Source of the DNA: an uncultured cyanobacterium
GTDB lineage: Bacteria; Cyanobacteriota; Cyanobacteriia; PCC-6307; Cyanobiaceae
NCBI GenBank assembly: GCA_903856805.1
Contig: CAIOCZ010000040.1
Location: forward strand, 1-64,000
Reading direction: 5' to 3'
DNA: 64,000 nt
Below, piece by piece: positions 48,341 through 57,982 of the stretch (position 1 is the stretch's first letter; the number at the start of each line of letters is the position of its first letter). A program made the position numbers and the translations under genes. Below the pieces are notes generated by a model. The model had not been told where the DNA came from. It saw nothing but the letters and a program-made list of their open reading frames with translations, and did no database searches.

Positions 48341-49069
48341 TCAAGGAAGGAGAACCACCGCCTCAGGCCGATTGGAGCCAGCGGCCATGGTGCGTACATA
48401 GGCCGCCACCTGGAGATCCACTCCCGTGATCGCTGTTCCTACCACCACGGCATCGGCACCATGGGTCAGGGCTCTCGCCGCCTGATCCCCTGAGGCGATG
48501 CCCCCCTCGCAGATCAGCAGGTTGCTGGGGGGTAACTGGGCCCGCAGCGGGGGCAGCAAGTCCCACCCGGGCGGGTGCAAGCCAGCGGTGGCTTCGGTGT
48601 AGCCGTAGAGGGTGGTTCCAATCCAGTCGCAGCCCAAGGCAGCCGCGCGCAACCCGTGCTCCACGCTGTCCACATCCGCCATCAGCGGGGCCCCTAACTC
48701 CTCGCGGCAGCGGCGGATCAGGCTGTCCAGGTCGTGCTGGCCGGGTCTGGGCCGATCGGTTCCATCCAGGGCCACCACATCGGCGCCGGCGGCCCAGACC
48801 GCTCGGACCTCCTCCCAGCTTGGCGTGATGTACACGGCACTGTTCGGATACTGGCGCTTCCACAACCCCACAATCAGTGCCTCCGGGCAACGTCGGCGCA
48901 CCGCGCCGATGTGCTCCGGGCTCTCCAGGCGAACGCCAACCGCCCCATTGCGCAGGCTGGCTTCCGCCATCGCCGCAATCACGTCGGGATTCCGTAGAGG
49001 CGATCCTTCTGGGGCCTGAACAGACACGATCAGGCCCCCCGCAAGGTGGTGGGCAGCAAGGGAGACCAT
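48341..49069 (-). CDS. nanE: Putative N-acetylmannosamine-6-phosphate 2-epimerase
   Basis: NanE-type TIM barrel that converts ManNAc-6-P to GlcNAc-6-P in aminosugar salvage. 242 residues. Segments: 'GLIVSVQAPEGSPLRNPDVIAAMAEASL' near the start, the RLESPEHIGAVR loop, 'VVALDGTDRPRP' and MADVDSVEHGLRAAALG, ending ALTHGADAVVVGTAITG. The rest of a sialic-acid catabolic set is not here, so its role may be tied to UDP-ManNAc metabolism (wecB is at 21.5 kb). The ATG start is clean. Confidence 0.9.
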   Translation of the reverse strand: MVSLAAHHLAGGLIVSVQAPEGSPLRNPDVIAAMAEASLRNGAVGVRLESPEHIGAVRRRCPEALIVGLWKRQYPNSAVYITPSWEEVRAVWAAGADVVALDGTDRPRPGQHDLDSLIRRCREELGAPLMADVDSVEHGLRAAALGCDWIGTTLYGYTEATAGLHPPGWDLLPPLRAQLPPSNLLICEGGIASGDQAARALTHGADAVVVGTAITGVDLQVAAYVRTMAAGSNRPEAVVLLP

Positions 49070-49153
49070 CTCAGCAAGCCTCGGTTGGATGGGGAAGCGC
49101 GGTGACGGAGTCGCGGGGGCGACAGGGCATGCTCAGGGTCACTGGGGGGGACG

Positions 49154-50035
49154 TCAGGAGAGCTTGCGGTTCAGCAGCGGGCGGATCGCCAGGAACAGGC
49201 CGAACGCCAACACCGTCAGAATCAACAGACAGGTCGCAGCGTTGAGGCTGCCATAGGGGGCGACGAGAACCACCGTTGACCATTGGAAAGGACCGGCGTA
49301 GGCGGCGCGAATCGGTTCAATCGCGAAGGTGAGGGGATTGAGGGCCGCCAGCCAGCCCAGCCAGCCGGGCATGAAGCTGATCGGTGCCAAGGCGGTGCTG
49401 GCGAACAACAAGGGCAGGTTGGCCACGAAGATCACCGCAATCAACTCGATGTGCCCCGGTAGGGCAAACGCCAAACCAAGGCTCAGGGCCGTGAAGGCAA
49501 ACACCAGCAACAACAGAGTGATCAGTACCACCAGCAGACCCGAGGCCCCGGGCCAGCCGTAGCCCAACAGGGCGGCAGCGCCCATGATCGCCAAAGACTG
49601 CACCAGGCTTAGGGCCGTGATGTAAATCACGGAGGCCAGCACGATCGAGCTGCGGGCCCGTAAAGGCGCCACCAGCAGCCGGTTGAGGAATCCGAATTCC
49701 CGATCGAACATCAGCGGCAGTCCGGCGTTGAGGGCCGCACTGAAGGCGGTGAACACAATCACCCCCGCCCCCAGGAAGCGTCCATAGCTGCCGCCACCGG
49801 GCAGGAGCCCAGGCGGAGCCTTGGCAAATAGGGCCCCGAACAAGACCAACCAGATCAACGGTTGCAGAACTCCCGCCACCAGGGTGGAGGGACGGCGGAG
49901 CAGCTGCACGAACAGGCGACGGCTGAGGGCAAGCGTCTCCTGGGTCACCTCCGCCAGGGGAGAGGGCTCGCTGTGGCTCTGGGGCCGGGGGGCGATGGTC
50001 GGGGTGGGGGTGCTTGGTGGGGTGGCGGTGGTCAT
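49154..50035 (-). CDS. ABC-2 type transporter permease
   Basis: About 293 residues from ATG at 50035 (TTATPPSTPTPTI). A Pro/Thr-rich N-terminus leads to six helices of the ABC-2 permease fold, with QPLIWLVLFGALFAK and 'YGRFLGAGVIVFTAFSAALNAGLPLMFDREFGFLNRLL' as the family signature. It is an exporter subunit of the DrrB/NodJ type. It pairs with the ATPase at 50082-51107, whose stop is ~46 bp upstream of this start; both read left. Cargo unknown. Confidence 0.9.
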   Translation of the reverse strand: MTTATPPSTPTPTIAPRPQSHSEPSPLAEVTQETLALSRRLFVQLLRRPSTLVAGVLQPLIWLVLFGALFAKAPPGLLPGGGSYGRFLGAGVIVFTAFSAALNAGLPLMFDREFGFLNRLLVAPLRARSSIVLASVIYITALSLVQSLAIMGAAALLGYGWPGASGLLVVLITLLLLVFAFTALSLGLAFALPGHIELIAVIFVANLPLLFASTALAPISFMPGWLGWLAALNPLTFAIEPIRAAYAGPFQWSTVVLVAPYGSLNAATCLLILTVLAFGLFLAIRPLLNRKLS

Positions 50036-50081
50036 CGGGGAGGGGGAAAGGCGGGGCAGGATCCGCGGACGGCCTCGGCTG

Positions 50082-51107
50082 TCATCGCATCGATTGCTTG
50101 CGCTCCGCTTTGGCATCACGGCTGCCGGCGACGGCCAGCTCCGCATCCATCAGCGTGCGACCGGTGGCCTGCAAATAAACATCATCAAGGCTGGGCTTGC
50201 TCTGGGCCAGGGCGAACACCGGCAGATCGGCCGCGGCGAGCTGCTGCCGCAACCGTTCCACCACCGCGTCATGTTCGATCACCAGATTCAGGGAATACCC
50301 CTGGGAACGGTTGACCACCACTTGGCGCACTCCTTGGCAGGACTGCAGCAGCTCCCGCACCCGATCAGCTTCCTGTTCGTCGCTGAATTCCCGCACCCGT
50401 AGGGTCACCCGATCTCCCCCTAAGGCGGCCTTGAGTTCGTTGGGAGTGCCCTCGGCGATCACTCGCCCCGCCTCAATGATCGCCAGGCGATCGGCCAGCG
50501 CATCCACTTCTTCGAGATAGTGGCTGCTCAGCAGCACCGTGGTGCCTTGCTCACGCAACTGGCGCAGCACCTGCCAGATCGCGGCCCGGCTCTCGATATC
50601 CAGGCCCACGGTGGGCTCATCCAGCACCAGCACCCTGGGGCGGTGGAGCAGGCCGGAGGCCAGGTCCAGTCGACGGCGCATGCCACCGGAGTAGGTGCCG
50701 CAGCGTCGATCGACCCAGTCGGCCATGCCTAGCAGGCCGACCAGCTCGCCGATGCGAGCATCCCGATCGGCACGGGGGAGGTGGTAAAGGTCGCCCTGGA
50801 GCTGCAGGAGCTCGCGGCCGGTAAGGATTTTGTCAATCGCCACCTCCTGGGCCACATAGCCCAGCTGACGTCGCGCACTGCGCGGGTCGGCAAGGGCGTC
50901 CACACCCGCCACGAGCACGGTTCCGGAATCGGGGGCCAGCAGGGTGGCAAGAATGCGCAGAGTCGTGGTCTTTCCAGCCCCGTTCGGACCGAGCAGGCCG
51001 TAGAGGCATCCCTGGGGAATGCTGAGGCTGAGGTCATTGAGGGCCTGCACCGCAGGGGCCTTACGGCCGCCGCCATAGCTCTTCCGCAGCTTCTGGAGTT
51101 CGATCAA
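50082..51107 (-). CDS. ABC transporter ATP-binding protein (DrrA-like)
   Basis: Energises the ABC-2 permease encoded just downstream. 341 residues. Walker A is GPNGAGKTTTLR, the signature motif YSGGMRRRLDLA, Walker B PRVLVLDEPTVGLD, and H-switch LLSSHYLEE. The C-terminal extension (about 230-341) has a DUF4162-like region common to drug-resistance ATPases. The ABC-2 partner follows. ctaB is encoded directly upstream on the same strand (~36 bp), so a long transcript is possible. Confidence 0.94.
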   Translation of the reverse strand: MIELQKLRKSYGGGRKAPAVQALNDLSLSIPQGCLYGLLGPNGAGKTTTLRILATLLAPDSGTVLVAGVDALADPRSARRQLGYVAQEVAIDKILTGRELLQLQGDLYHLPRADRDARIGELVGLLGMADWVDRRCGTYSGGMRRRLDLASGLLHRPRVLVLDEPTVGLDIESRAAIWQVLRQLREQGTTVLLSSHYLEEVDALADRLAIIEAGRVIAEGTPNELKAALGGDRVTLRVREFSDEQEADRVRELLQSCQGVRQVVVNRSQGYSLNLVIEHDAVVERLRQQLAAADLPVFALAQSKPSLDDVYLQATGRTLMDAELAVAGSRDAKAERKQSMR

Positions 51108-51143
51108 CCTGCGGGCACTCCCGATCGTTCAGCGTGAGTGAAT

Positions 51144-52166
51144 CTAGGCAGCGGCGGCGGGGGACAGCAGGGGGGGGAGGCCGTCCCCTGGGGTCAGGGC
51201 CAGCCAATCGATTCCAGAGGCCTGGGGCAGGCGGGCCAGCAGGAGCAGCAGGCAGATGCCAAAGAGATAGAAGATCGACCAGCGGAACAGATCGCGAGCC
51301 CGCTGGGGGGCCTCAGGCTGCTGCAACAGCTGATGGCTTAGCTGGAGCAGCCGTCCATTGAAGGGGAGCACCAGCAGGCCGTAGAGCCAGCCCCCACTGG
51401 GAAGTAGCCACGCCCCCAGGCCACTGACGGCCACGGTGATCAGGGCGTAGGTGTGGATGGCCCGGGCCGTGGTGACCACCCCCTTGACCACCGGCAGCAT
51501 CGGGATGCCGACGGATCGGTAGTCATCCTTTAGCAACAGGGCCAGGGCCCAGAAATGGGCGGGGGTCCAGACCATCACCAGGCTGAACAGCCACCAGCCC
51601 CCCCAGCCCAGATGGCCACTGGCTGCGGCAACCCCCACCAGGGGGGGGATGGCACCGGCCACTCCACCGATAACGATGTTCTGGCTGGTCCTGGGTTTGA
51701 GCAGGGCCGTGTAGAGCAGGACATAACTGCAGAGGCCAAACAGGGCCAGGGCCGCCGCCAGGCAATTCACCCCAACGACCAGGGTGACCACGGACACCGT
51801 CGTGAGGGCGATGGCCAAAGCGAAGGCCTGGCGTTGGACCAGGCGACCGGAGGGGAGGGCGCGGCGGCTGGTGCGCAGCATCCGGCCATCGAGCTCCTCC
51901 TCCCAGAGGCAATTGAGCACACCGGCGGCCGCGGCCGCTAGGGCCCCGCCCAGGAGGGTGCTGAACAGGCGCAGCGGACTCGGCGGCCATTCGGGCGTGA
52001 GGGCCATGCCGGCCAGGGTCGTGGCGAGCAGAAGCGGAATCAGCCGTGGTTTGGCCACTTCCAGCCAGGCCGGGAGCCGCACCGAGCGAGGCACGACCTC
52101 CGACCGTGGCGCCGAAGAGTCCTGAGAGGGGGCCAGGGCCGTGGCCCGTACTGCGGCGCTAACCAT
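51144..52166 (-). CDS. ctaB: Haem o synthase (protohaem IX farnesyltransferase)
   Basis: UbiA-type membrane enzyme that farnesylates haem b to haem o, the precursor of haem a for the oxidase encoded downstream in the opposite direction. About 340 residues from ATG 52166 (VSAAVRATA). The Asp/Glu-rich substrate motif is in [19 protein letters not shown] and the second in [13 protein letters not shown]. The ORF-track start 52178 adds four residues. Its first codons overlap the ctaA stop by 8 bp, showing coupling. Confidence 0.95.
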   Translation of the reverse strand: MVSAAVRATALAPSQDSSAPRSEVVPRSVRLPAWLEVAKPRLIPLLLATTLAGMALTPEWPPSPLRLFSTLLGGALAAAAAGVLNCLWEEELDGRMLRTSRRALPSGRLVQRQAFALAIALTTVSVVTLVVGVNCLAAALALFGLCSYVLLYTALLKPRTSQNIVIGGVAGAIPPLVGVAAASGHLGWGGWWLFSLVMVWTPAHFWALALLLKDDYRSVGIPMLPVVKGVVTTARAIHTYALITVAVSGLGAWLLPSGGWLYGLLVLPFNGRLLQLSHQLLQQPEAPQRARDLFRWSIFYLFGICLLLLLARLPQASGIDWLALTPGDGLPPLLSPAAAA

Positions 52167-53121
52167 GAACAACCTCAAGAAGGGGTGCTTGGACGGCAGG
52201 GGTTGGAGAGGGCAGGCTCAGGCCCCAGATGGCACCGATGACAGCCACCAGCAGGGCGGCCACCAACTGATGGGCGACGGTGGTCCCCGCCATGGTCAGC
52301 TGGCCGCGGAGGCTGAGCACCCCCAGGGCAACCTGGGTCGCAACCAGGAGGGCGGCGGTCAGGGCCAGACGTCGAGGCCGACGGCAGCCTTGGGGGAGCC
52401 GGAGCGCCGAGATGGCCAGCACCAGAACGCCGATGGTGGCGGGCCAGGCCCCCTGGAGGTGCCAGAGCAGCCAGCGGCAGCCAAGGCCGGAGGACAGACA
52501 GAGCGGGGCGGCCCAGCGGCTGGCCATCAGCCCCCCCAGCAGGCATTGCATAAGCACCGCCAGGCCACTGACCAGGGCAATCAGCGCCCACCAGCGGGGT
52601 AGGGGCACCTCCGCTGGATGGAGGCGCTGATGGATGGCGCTGACCCAACTCAACAGCAGCAGGGCGGTCAGCAGATGGGCCACCACGATCGGAGCGGCCA
52701 ACAGATGCAGGACGGTGAGGGCCCCCAGGCCGGCCTGGATCAGCACCAAAAGAAGGGCTAGAGCGGCGGCCCCGGGTAACCAGGCCGGGCCCTGATCGCG
52801 GCGCCAGACGCTTATCCCCAGCAGGGTCGCCAGGGCGAGCAGCACGACCAGGGCGTCCAGGCGATGGAACCACTCCAGAAAGACCTGGAGGTTCATCTGG
52901 CTGATCGGCAACACCCCTCCGTAACACAGGGGCCAGTCGGGACAGGCCAGGCCGGCTTGCATCACCCGCGTGGCCCCGCCGATGACCACCAAGGCCACCA
53001 AGGCCACCACCAAGTGGCCTGTCAGTCCCAGAAGGGCCGGAGGGGGAGGCATCGGGCCTGCTGGGGCTTTGATGCCAGCTGCCAGGTCCTTGGAGGTTGG
53101 CGTTGATTGGACAAACGTCAT
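52159..53121 (-). CDS. ctaA: Haem A synthase
   Basis: Oxidises the C8 methyl of haem o to give haem a for cytochrome oxidase. About 320 residues from ATG 53121 ([15 protein letters not shown]); 53148 adds nine. The membrane domain has eight helices, with His-containing helices such as '[21 protein letters not shown]', [25 protein letters not shown] and [12 protein letters not shown] and conserved Cys-Pro ([11 protein letters not shown]). It is divergent from ctaC and overlaps ctaB. Confidence 0.94.
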   Translation of the reverse strand: MTFVQSTPTSKDLAAGIKAPAGPMPPPPALLGLTGHLVVALVALVVIGGATRVMQAGLACPDWPLCYGGVLPISQMNLQVFLEWFHRLDALVVLLALATLLGISVWRRDQGPAWLPGAAALALLLVLIQAGLGALTVLHLLAAPIVVAHLLTALLLLSWVSAIHQRLHPAEVPLPRWWALIALVSGLAVLMQCLLGGLMASRWAAPLCLSSGLGCRWLLWHLQGAWPATIGVLVLAISALRLPQGCRRPRRLALTAALLVATQVALGVLSLRGQLTMAGTTVAHQLVAALLVAVIGAIWGLSLPSPTPAVQAPLLEVVHG

Positions 53122-53449
53122 AAGCAACGTCGTGCCAAGGTTCCTCAAGTTAGCGATTTTGTACAGATGGGCGATCCCTCACAATTGGCTGTGACGGGTC
53201 GAGTCGTCTCGTTGGATCAAATCGCGCAATGTTGTCGCATCGTCATGGTGCCGCGCATCGGCAGGCCGGCGCCGATAAACTGCGGTACCAACTGGTTTGA
53301 ATCTGCCCGAGCAGTTTCAAACCTCAGCAATTGAGCTTCATGGGAATTGGTTCCGCTCTGCTCCCCCGCCCATTGGCCTACCGAGCGCGATCGGTGACGC
53401 GTTCCGTTCAGTTCAAGACCCCAACCCTGTCCCGTTGCCCCCATTCACC
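53122..53449. promoter_or_regulatory. Divergent control region between ctaA and ctaC
   Basis: 328 bp between the two oxidase gene sets, which must carry both promoters. It contains one long, near-perfect palindrome (53294-53323, separate entry). The ORF-track start of ctaC at 53297 lies inside this palindrome, a further reason to place the ctaC start later at GTG 53450. No other protein is supported. I could not define -35/-10 boxes confidently. Confidence 0.6.
53294..53323. repeat. Near-perfect 13-bp hairpin/palindrome upstream of ctaC
   Basis: GGTTTGAATCTGC (53294-53306) pairs with GCAGTTTCAAACC (53311-53323) around loop CCGA, 12 of 13 positions complementary. No T-run follows, so a terminator is unlikely. 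It could be an operator for a dimeric regulator or a 5' leader structure of ctaC. Confidence 0.75.
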
Positions 53450-54310
53450 GTGCGAATCCCCCCAGCCCTGATCACCCTTCTGATGGGGATGGCCCTTGTA
53501 CTGGCCGGCCTTTGGATCGGGCAGAACGTGCAGCTTCTGCCCCTGGATGCCAGCAGCAATGCTCCGGTTTATGACTCGCTATTCAAGGTTCTGTTCTGTA
53601 TCGGAACAATTTTGTTTCTTGGGATCACTGGACTCCTTGTCTTCAGTTTGGTTCGCTTTCGGCGCAGATCCGGTGATCACAGTGATGGAGCAGCCATTGA
53701 GGGAAATCTCCCTTTAGAAATTCTTTGGACAGCTATTCCTGCAGTTGTCGTCCTATTTGTTGGAATTTATAGCTACGATATTTATGAGCGGATGGGAGGA
53801 ATGAGCACTCTGAATGATCACGGCGCCATGCATCACGTCATGGCTTCTTCCATGGACTCTCAAGTGATCCAGGCTTCAGATCTAACCCCACCAACTGGAC
53901 GGGTTTGGGCTGGAATTGGACCGGTGGGCAGCAGTCAGGAGGGGATCTTTCCTGTCGAAGTGACTGCGATGCAATTTGCTTTTATTTTTCATTACCCCGA
54001 TTCCAACATTACCAGTGGTGAACTTCACGTTCCGGCGGATCGCCCCGTGGAATTACGCATGGAGGCGCGGGATGTGATTCATGCCTTCTGGGTCCCCCAG
54101 TTCCGCCTGAAGCAGGACGTGATTCCAGGCCAACCCACCGTGCTCACTTTTACAGCCACCAAACCAGGAAGCTACCCGATTGTTTGCGCAGAGTTGTGCG
54201 GTCCTTATCACGGTGGCATGCGATCCACAGTCGTCGTGCAAGAGGAGGATGACTTCGATGCTTGGATCACCCGCAACAGTCCCGCAGCCCAAGCCCCTGC
54301 CACCGCCTGA
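53450..54310 (+). CDS. ctaC: Cytochrome c oxidase subunit II
   Basis: Carries the CuA site that accepts electrons from cytochrome c6/cM or plastocyanin. About 286 residues from GTG 53450 (RIPPALITLLMGMALVLAGLWIG), which opens directly at the first helix as in other picocyanobacteria; the ORF-track start 53297 is discarded. Two N-terminal helices are followed by a periplasmic cupredoxin domain with CuA ligands in PIVCAELCGPYHGGM and His in DVIHAFWVPQF. First gene of ctaC-ctaD-ctaE. The base composition is AT-richer than the flanking genes. Confidence 0.95.
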   Translation: MRIPPALITLLMGMALVLAGLWIGQNVQLLPLDASSNAPVYDSLFKVLFCIGTILFLGITGLLVFSLVRFRRRSGDHSDGAAIEGNLPLEILWTAIPAVVVLFVGIYSYDIYERMGGMSTLNDHGAMHHVMASSMDSQVIQASDLTPPTGRVWAGIGPVGSSQEGIFPVEVTAMQFAFIFHYPDSNITSGELHVPADRPVELRMEARDVIHAFWVPQFRLKQDVIPGQPTVLTFTATKPGSYPIVCAELCGPYHGGMRSTVVVQEEDDFDAWITRNSPAAQAPATA

Positions 54311-54371
54311 TTCCAGTCACTTCTGAATTTTCTACGCACCCCCTCACTTCTTCCCCTGGCCCCAGTCCGTC

Positions 54372-56039
54372 ATGACCGTTGCCCTTCCCAGTGATCTTTC
54401 TCCCCAACCCCTGCAACCGCAGGGCTGGCTTCGCTATTTGAGCTTCAGCCTCGACCATAAAGTGATTGGCCTGCAATATCTTATTACGGGATTTCTTTTT
54501 TACTTCATTGGGGGGGCGCTGGCTGGAGTCATCCGTACGGAGCTGGCCAGTCCGATCAGTGATTTTGTGAGTCGCGATACCTATAACCAGGTCCTCACGC
54601 TGCACGGCACCGTGATGATTTTTCTGTGGATCGTTCCGGTTGTTAATGGAGCTTTCGGCAACTACCTGATTCCTTTTTATGTAGGCGCCCGTGACATGGC
54701 TTTCCCCCGGCTCAATGCCGTGGCTTTTTGGCTCATACCACCCGCCGGCATTTTGCTGATCAGTAGTTATTTCATTACAGGGGCAGCTCAATCCGGATGG
54801 ACCGCCTACCCTCCCTTAAGCCTTACCACCCCTGCCGCTGGCCAGGTGATTTGGATTCTGAGCGTACTTTTGCTGGGCGGGAGTTCCATTTTTGGGGGAA
54901 TTAATTTCATCGCAACCATCCTTAAGCTGCGTCGCCCAGGTCTCAAGATGATGCAGTTGCCCATGTACTGCTGGGCCATGTTGGGAACCAGCATCCTGGT
55001 GGTGCTCTCAACGCCGGTGCTGGCGGGAACATTGGTGATGCTTAGTTTCGACATCATTGCCCACACGGGATTTTTCAATCCGGCTCTGGGTGGAAATGTG
55101 GTTGTCTATCAGCATCTATTCTGGTTTTACTCCCATCCGGCTGTTTATATTATGGTCCTGCCGGCCTTCGGCTTGGTCAGCGAGATACTGCCTATCCACG
55201 CGCGGAAGCCACTATTCGGCTATACCACGATGGTGTATTCCATCTTGGCCATTGTTGTGCTGGGATTGATCGTGTGGGCCCACCATATGTTTACCAGCGG
55301 CACCCCGCCCTGGATGCGTCTGTTTTTTACGATTGCCACCTCCTTCATTGCCGTTCCTACTGGAATTAAGTTTTTCAATTGGTTGGCCACTCTTTGGGGC
55401 GGAAAAATTGCTCTCAATAGTGCCATGTTGTTCGCCTCTGCCTTCATCGTAAATTTTGTATTTGGTGGCATCACTGGGGTTGCCCTGGCCCAGGTGCCCT
55501 TTGATATCCATGTGCACGACACTTATTTTGTTGTTGGTCATTTTCATTATATCGTTTACGGTGGAACTGTGTTCGTTATCTTTAGCTCTGTCTACCACTG
55601 GTTCCCTAAATTTTCCGGCCGCATGTTGAATGAGCCCCTCGGTCGCTTGCACTTTCTCCTCACTTTTATTGGCTTCAATCTCTGCTTCGCTCCCCAGCAC
55701 TGGCTCGGTTTGAACGGAATGCCACGACGGGTAGCCGAATACGATCCCCAATTCACCCTATGGAATCAAGTCAGCAGCGTTGGGGCCCTACTGATGGCCG
55801 TCAGCGCCCTGCCTTTCCTTGTGAATGTGGTCGTCAGTCTGTGGCGCGGCGCCCCGGCAGGGGACAATCCCTGGAATGCCCTGACGCCGGAATGGCTCAC
55901 CTCGTCGCCGCCGCCTGTAGAGAACTGGCTTGGTGAGGCCCCGTTGGTCAAGGAGCCCTATGGCTATGGCATTGACCCCGCCCGTCTCAGGGTGGATAGC
56001 ACCAGTGGTCTGGATGTCTGGCTGGGTGGCAACCGCTAA
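54372..56039 (+). CDS. ctaD: Cytochrome c oxidase subunit I
   Basis: Catalytic subunit of the aa3-type terminal oxidase: haem a and the haem a3/CuB oxygen-reducing site, plus proton pumping. 555 residues, twelve helices. Metal ligands lie in LTLHGTVMIF (haem a His), FWFYSHPAVYIMVLPAFG (CuB His and cross-linked Tyr), WAHHMFTSG (two CuB His), and VGHFHYIVYGG (haem His pair). ATG 54372. It follows ctaC by 61 bp and precedes ctaE. Confidence 0.98.
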   Translation: MTVALPSDLSPQPLQPQGWLRYLSFSLDHKVIGLQYLITGFLFYFIGGALAGVIRTELASPISDFVSRDTYNQVLTLHGTVMIFLWIVPVVNGAFGNYLIPFYVGARDMAFPRLNAVAFWLIPPAGILLISSYFITGAAQSGWTAYPPLSLTTPAAGQVIWILSVLLLGGSSIFGGINFIATILKLRRPGLKMMQLPMYCWAMLGTSILVVLSTPVLAGTLVMLSFDIIAHTGFFNPALGGNVVVYQHLFWFYSHPAVYIMVLPAFGLVSEILPIHARKPLFGYTTMVYSILAIVVLGLIVWAHHMFTSGTPPWMRLFFTIATSFIAVPTGIKFFNWLATLWGGKIALNSAMLFASAFIVNFVFGGITGVALAQVPFDIHVHDTYFVVGHFHYIVYGGTVFVIFSSVYHWFPKFSGRMLNEPLGRLHFLLTFIGFNLCFAPQHWLGLNGMPRRVAEYDPQFTLWNQVSSVGALLMAVSALPFLVNVVVSLWRGAPAGDNPWNALTPEWLTSSPPPVENWLGEAPLVKEPYGYGIDPARLRVDSTSGLDVWLGGNR

Positions 56040-56105
56040 GGGAAGCCCCCGACTCCGTTCGATGTTGATCAGCCCCCATCAAGTTTTACCGCCGCCTCGC
56101 TTCCC

Positions 56106-56726
56106 ATGACCAGCCTTGCCCCCGGCCAGGAACTCCAACCCGGCCCCAACATCGATCATTCCGCCGATGTCGACGTTCACGGCGGGCATCCTGACTTTCG
56201 GATGTTCGGTCTGGCCACCTTTCTAGTGGCCGATGCGATGACATTCGCTGGATTTTTCGCGGCCTATCTCACCTTCAAGGCCGTCAATCCTCTGCCACCG
56301 GGATCGACATTTGAGCTTGAGCTGCTTCTGCCTACCATTAATACGGCGGTGCTGATCATCAGCAGTTTCACGTTCCATCGCGCCGGGCGCCTGTTGCGTG
56401 AAGGCAATGGCCCGGGCTGCAGATTGTGGTTGATGATCACCGCAGGGTTGGGTGTGGCCTTTCTGGCGGGTCAGATGGTCGAATATTTCCATCTCCCCTT
56501 CGGCCTCACCGACAATCTCTTCGCTAGCACCTTTTACGCCATCACTGGATTCCACGGCCTGCATGTCACCTTAGGTGTGATCTGCATCCTGATTGTTTGG
56601 CTGCAGGCTCGCTCCGGAGGTCGCATCACTCCCTCGGACCATTTCGGGTTTGAGGCCGCCGAGCTTTACTGGCACTTCGTCGATGGTATCTGGGTGGTGT
56701 TGTACGGGATTCTTTATCTTCTCTGA
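56106..56726 (+). CDS. ctaE: Cytochrome c oxidase subunit III
   Basis: Third core subunit of aa3 oxidase. 206 residues, five helices as in the shorter bacterial form. Conserved segments: RMFGLATFLVADAMTFAGFF near the start, ITGFHGLHVTLGVICILIVW, and the last helix with 'EAAELYWHFVDGIWVVLYGILYLL'. It stabilises subunit I and the oxygen channel. It ends the ctaCDE operon. Confidence 0.96.
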   Translation: MTSLAPGQELQPGPNIDHSADVDVHGGHPDFRMFGLATFLVADAMTFAGFFAAYLTFKAVNPLPPGSTFELELLLPTINTAVLIISSFTFHRAGRLLREGNGPGCRLWLMITAGLGVAFLAGQMVEYFHLPFGLTDNLFASTFYAITGFHGLHVTLGVICILIVWLQARSGGRITPSDHFGFEAAELYWHFVDGIWVVLYGILYLL

Positions 56727-56822
56727 GCGACCTCAAAAAGACCTGAACGCGACATCGTCCAGACTTGCGGATACCGCCGTTTGATTGGCACACTTGTAAG
56801 AGTTCCAATTGCCGCTGCAGCC

Positions 56823-57353
56823 ATGGCTGCCCCGCGTCGCTTCATTCCCAGTCAGCCATCCCCCCCCCCTCCGGTGCAGGCTTCTCCGACCTCAAGTCAT
56901 CCCGCCGACACCCACACGGCCAGTGGGCAACAGCCCTTTCGCCGGACCCCCCCCGGTGATAGTGGCCCTAATGTCGGTCCCATGCTGGAAGGCAAGGCCC
57001 TTCTCGACAAGGCTCGCTCCCTCAGCAACCGGCCCGAAGATCAGATCGCCCGAGCTTGTGGATATGTGGGACCAAGCGGCCGGTTGCTAAAAAAAAGCTT
57101 TTATCGGGCCCTCGTGTTGGCGAAGGGCTACACCCTCCCTTCGTCCCTGGTGACGGGTACGGGTCAGAGCAAGGGGCGCCAGGCCGAATTTCGCACCCGG
57201 GTGCATGGCAATGGCAACCTGCTCATCGGTCAGGCCTATACCCGTCGTATGGGGCTGGAGCCGGGTCAGGAGTTCCGCATTGAAATCCATCCGGACACCG
57301 GCTCCATCTGGTTGTTGCCTTCGGAGGCCGATCAGTCGGGCCCATCCTCATGA
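56823..57353 (+). CDS. Cyanobacterial AbrB-type transcriptional regulator (cyAbrB)
   Basis: cyAbrB proteins bind DNA and tune carbon/nitrogen balance and other core processes. About 176 residues from ATG 56823. A Pro/Ser-rich leader of ~55 residues is followed by the cyAbrB core: LEGKALLDKARSL, 'QIARACGYVGPSGRLLKKSFYRALVLAKG', and the C-terminal swapped-hairpin-like domain [33 protein letters not shown]. The ORF-track start 56781 (TTG) is an alternative. It overlaps the convergent DUF308 gene by 22 bp at their 3' ends. Confidence 0.85.
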   Translation: MAAPRRFIPSQPSPPPPVQASPTSSHPADTHTASGQQPFRRTPPGDSGPNVGPMLEGKALLDKARSLSNRPEDQIARACGYVGPSGRLLKKSFYRALVLAKGYTLPSSLVTGTGQSKGRQAEFRTRVHGNGNLLIGQAYTRRMGLEPGQEFRIEIHPDTGSIWLLPSEADQSGPSS

Positions 57354-57910
57354 AAGCTGGCACTGAAGGCCAGTAAATCGACTCCGCTGAACAGGAAACT
57401 GATTCCCACCAGCAAGCCCAAGACCCCCACCAGGTTCATCGGCTTCATCGTCAGGATCAGCAACCCCAGCACCAAGGTGACGATACCGTTGCTTAGGCCC
57501 CATCCCCAGCCACGCACGTGGCGGTGGGTCAAGGACACCACCGTGGCTACGCCACCTTCCACCAGGAACACCACGCCAATGGCCAGGGCCAGGACCGCCA
57601 CTTGGGCAGCGGCGGCCAGGGGGCCAGCTGAAAGTTGTTGAATCATCCAGATCCCGGCCGCCAGGAACAGAGTGGCCACCACCAGCCGCCAGAAGCTGAT
57701 TAGTCGCGACAGGCGTCGGGCCCGGTTGAGGGTGGTGATCCAGCCGACCAGGCCCCCCACCAGGAAGGCGATCGCGACCACCGCCGTCACCCAGAGCGAG
57801 GCCACCATGGGGAACACCAGGGCCAGCATTCCCAGCACCACCATCATCATTCCTTCCGCCAGGGTGAAGCTGCGTAGGGAGTTCGCTAGGCGTGGCGGGT
57901 GGGCAGCCAT
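57332..57910 (-). CDS. DUF308/HdeD-like membrane protein
   Basis: 192 residues with six hydrophobic helices in three pairs: 'MMMVVLGMLALVFPMVASLWVTAVVAIAFLVGG' and 'WGLSNGIVTLVLGLLILTMKPM' are typical of HdeD-like acid-resistance proteins. Inner membrane; role in envelope stress is inferred from the family. It is convergent with cyAbrB with overlapping 3' ends. Start ATG 57910 is kept. Confidence 0.85.
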   Translation of the reverse strand: MAAHPPRLANSLRSFTLAEGMMMVVLGMLALVFPMVASLWVTAVVAIAFLVGGLVGWITTLNRARRLSRLISFWRLVVATLFLAAGIWMIQQLSAGPLAAAAQVAVLALAIGVVFLVEGGVATVVSLTHRHVRGWGWGLSNGIVTLVLGLLILTMKPMNLVGVLGLLVGISFLFSGVDLLAFSASFHEDGPD

Positions 57911-57982
57911 GGCTGGGAATGGATACGGGATCTATGGAGGCTAGGCAGGGTCTGATTTGTCGCCCACCGACGCCCTGCAGCC

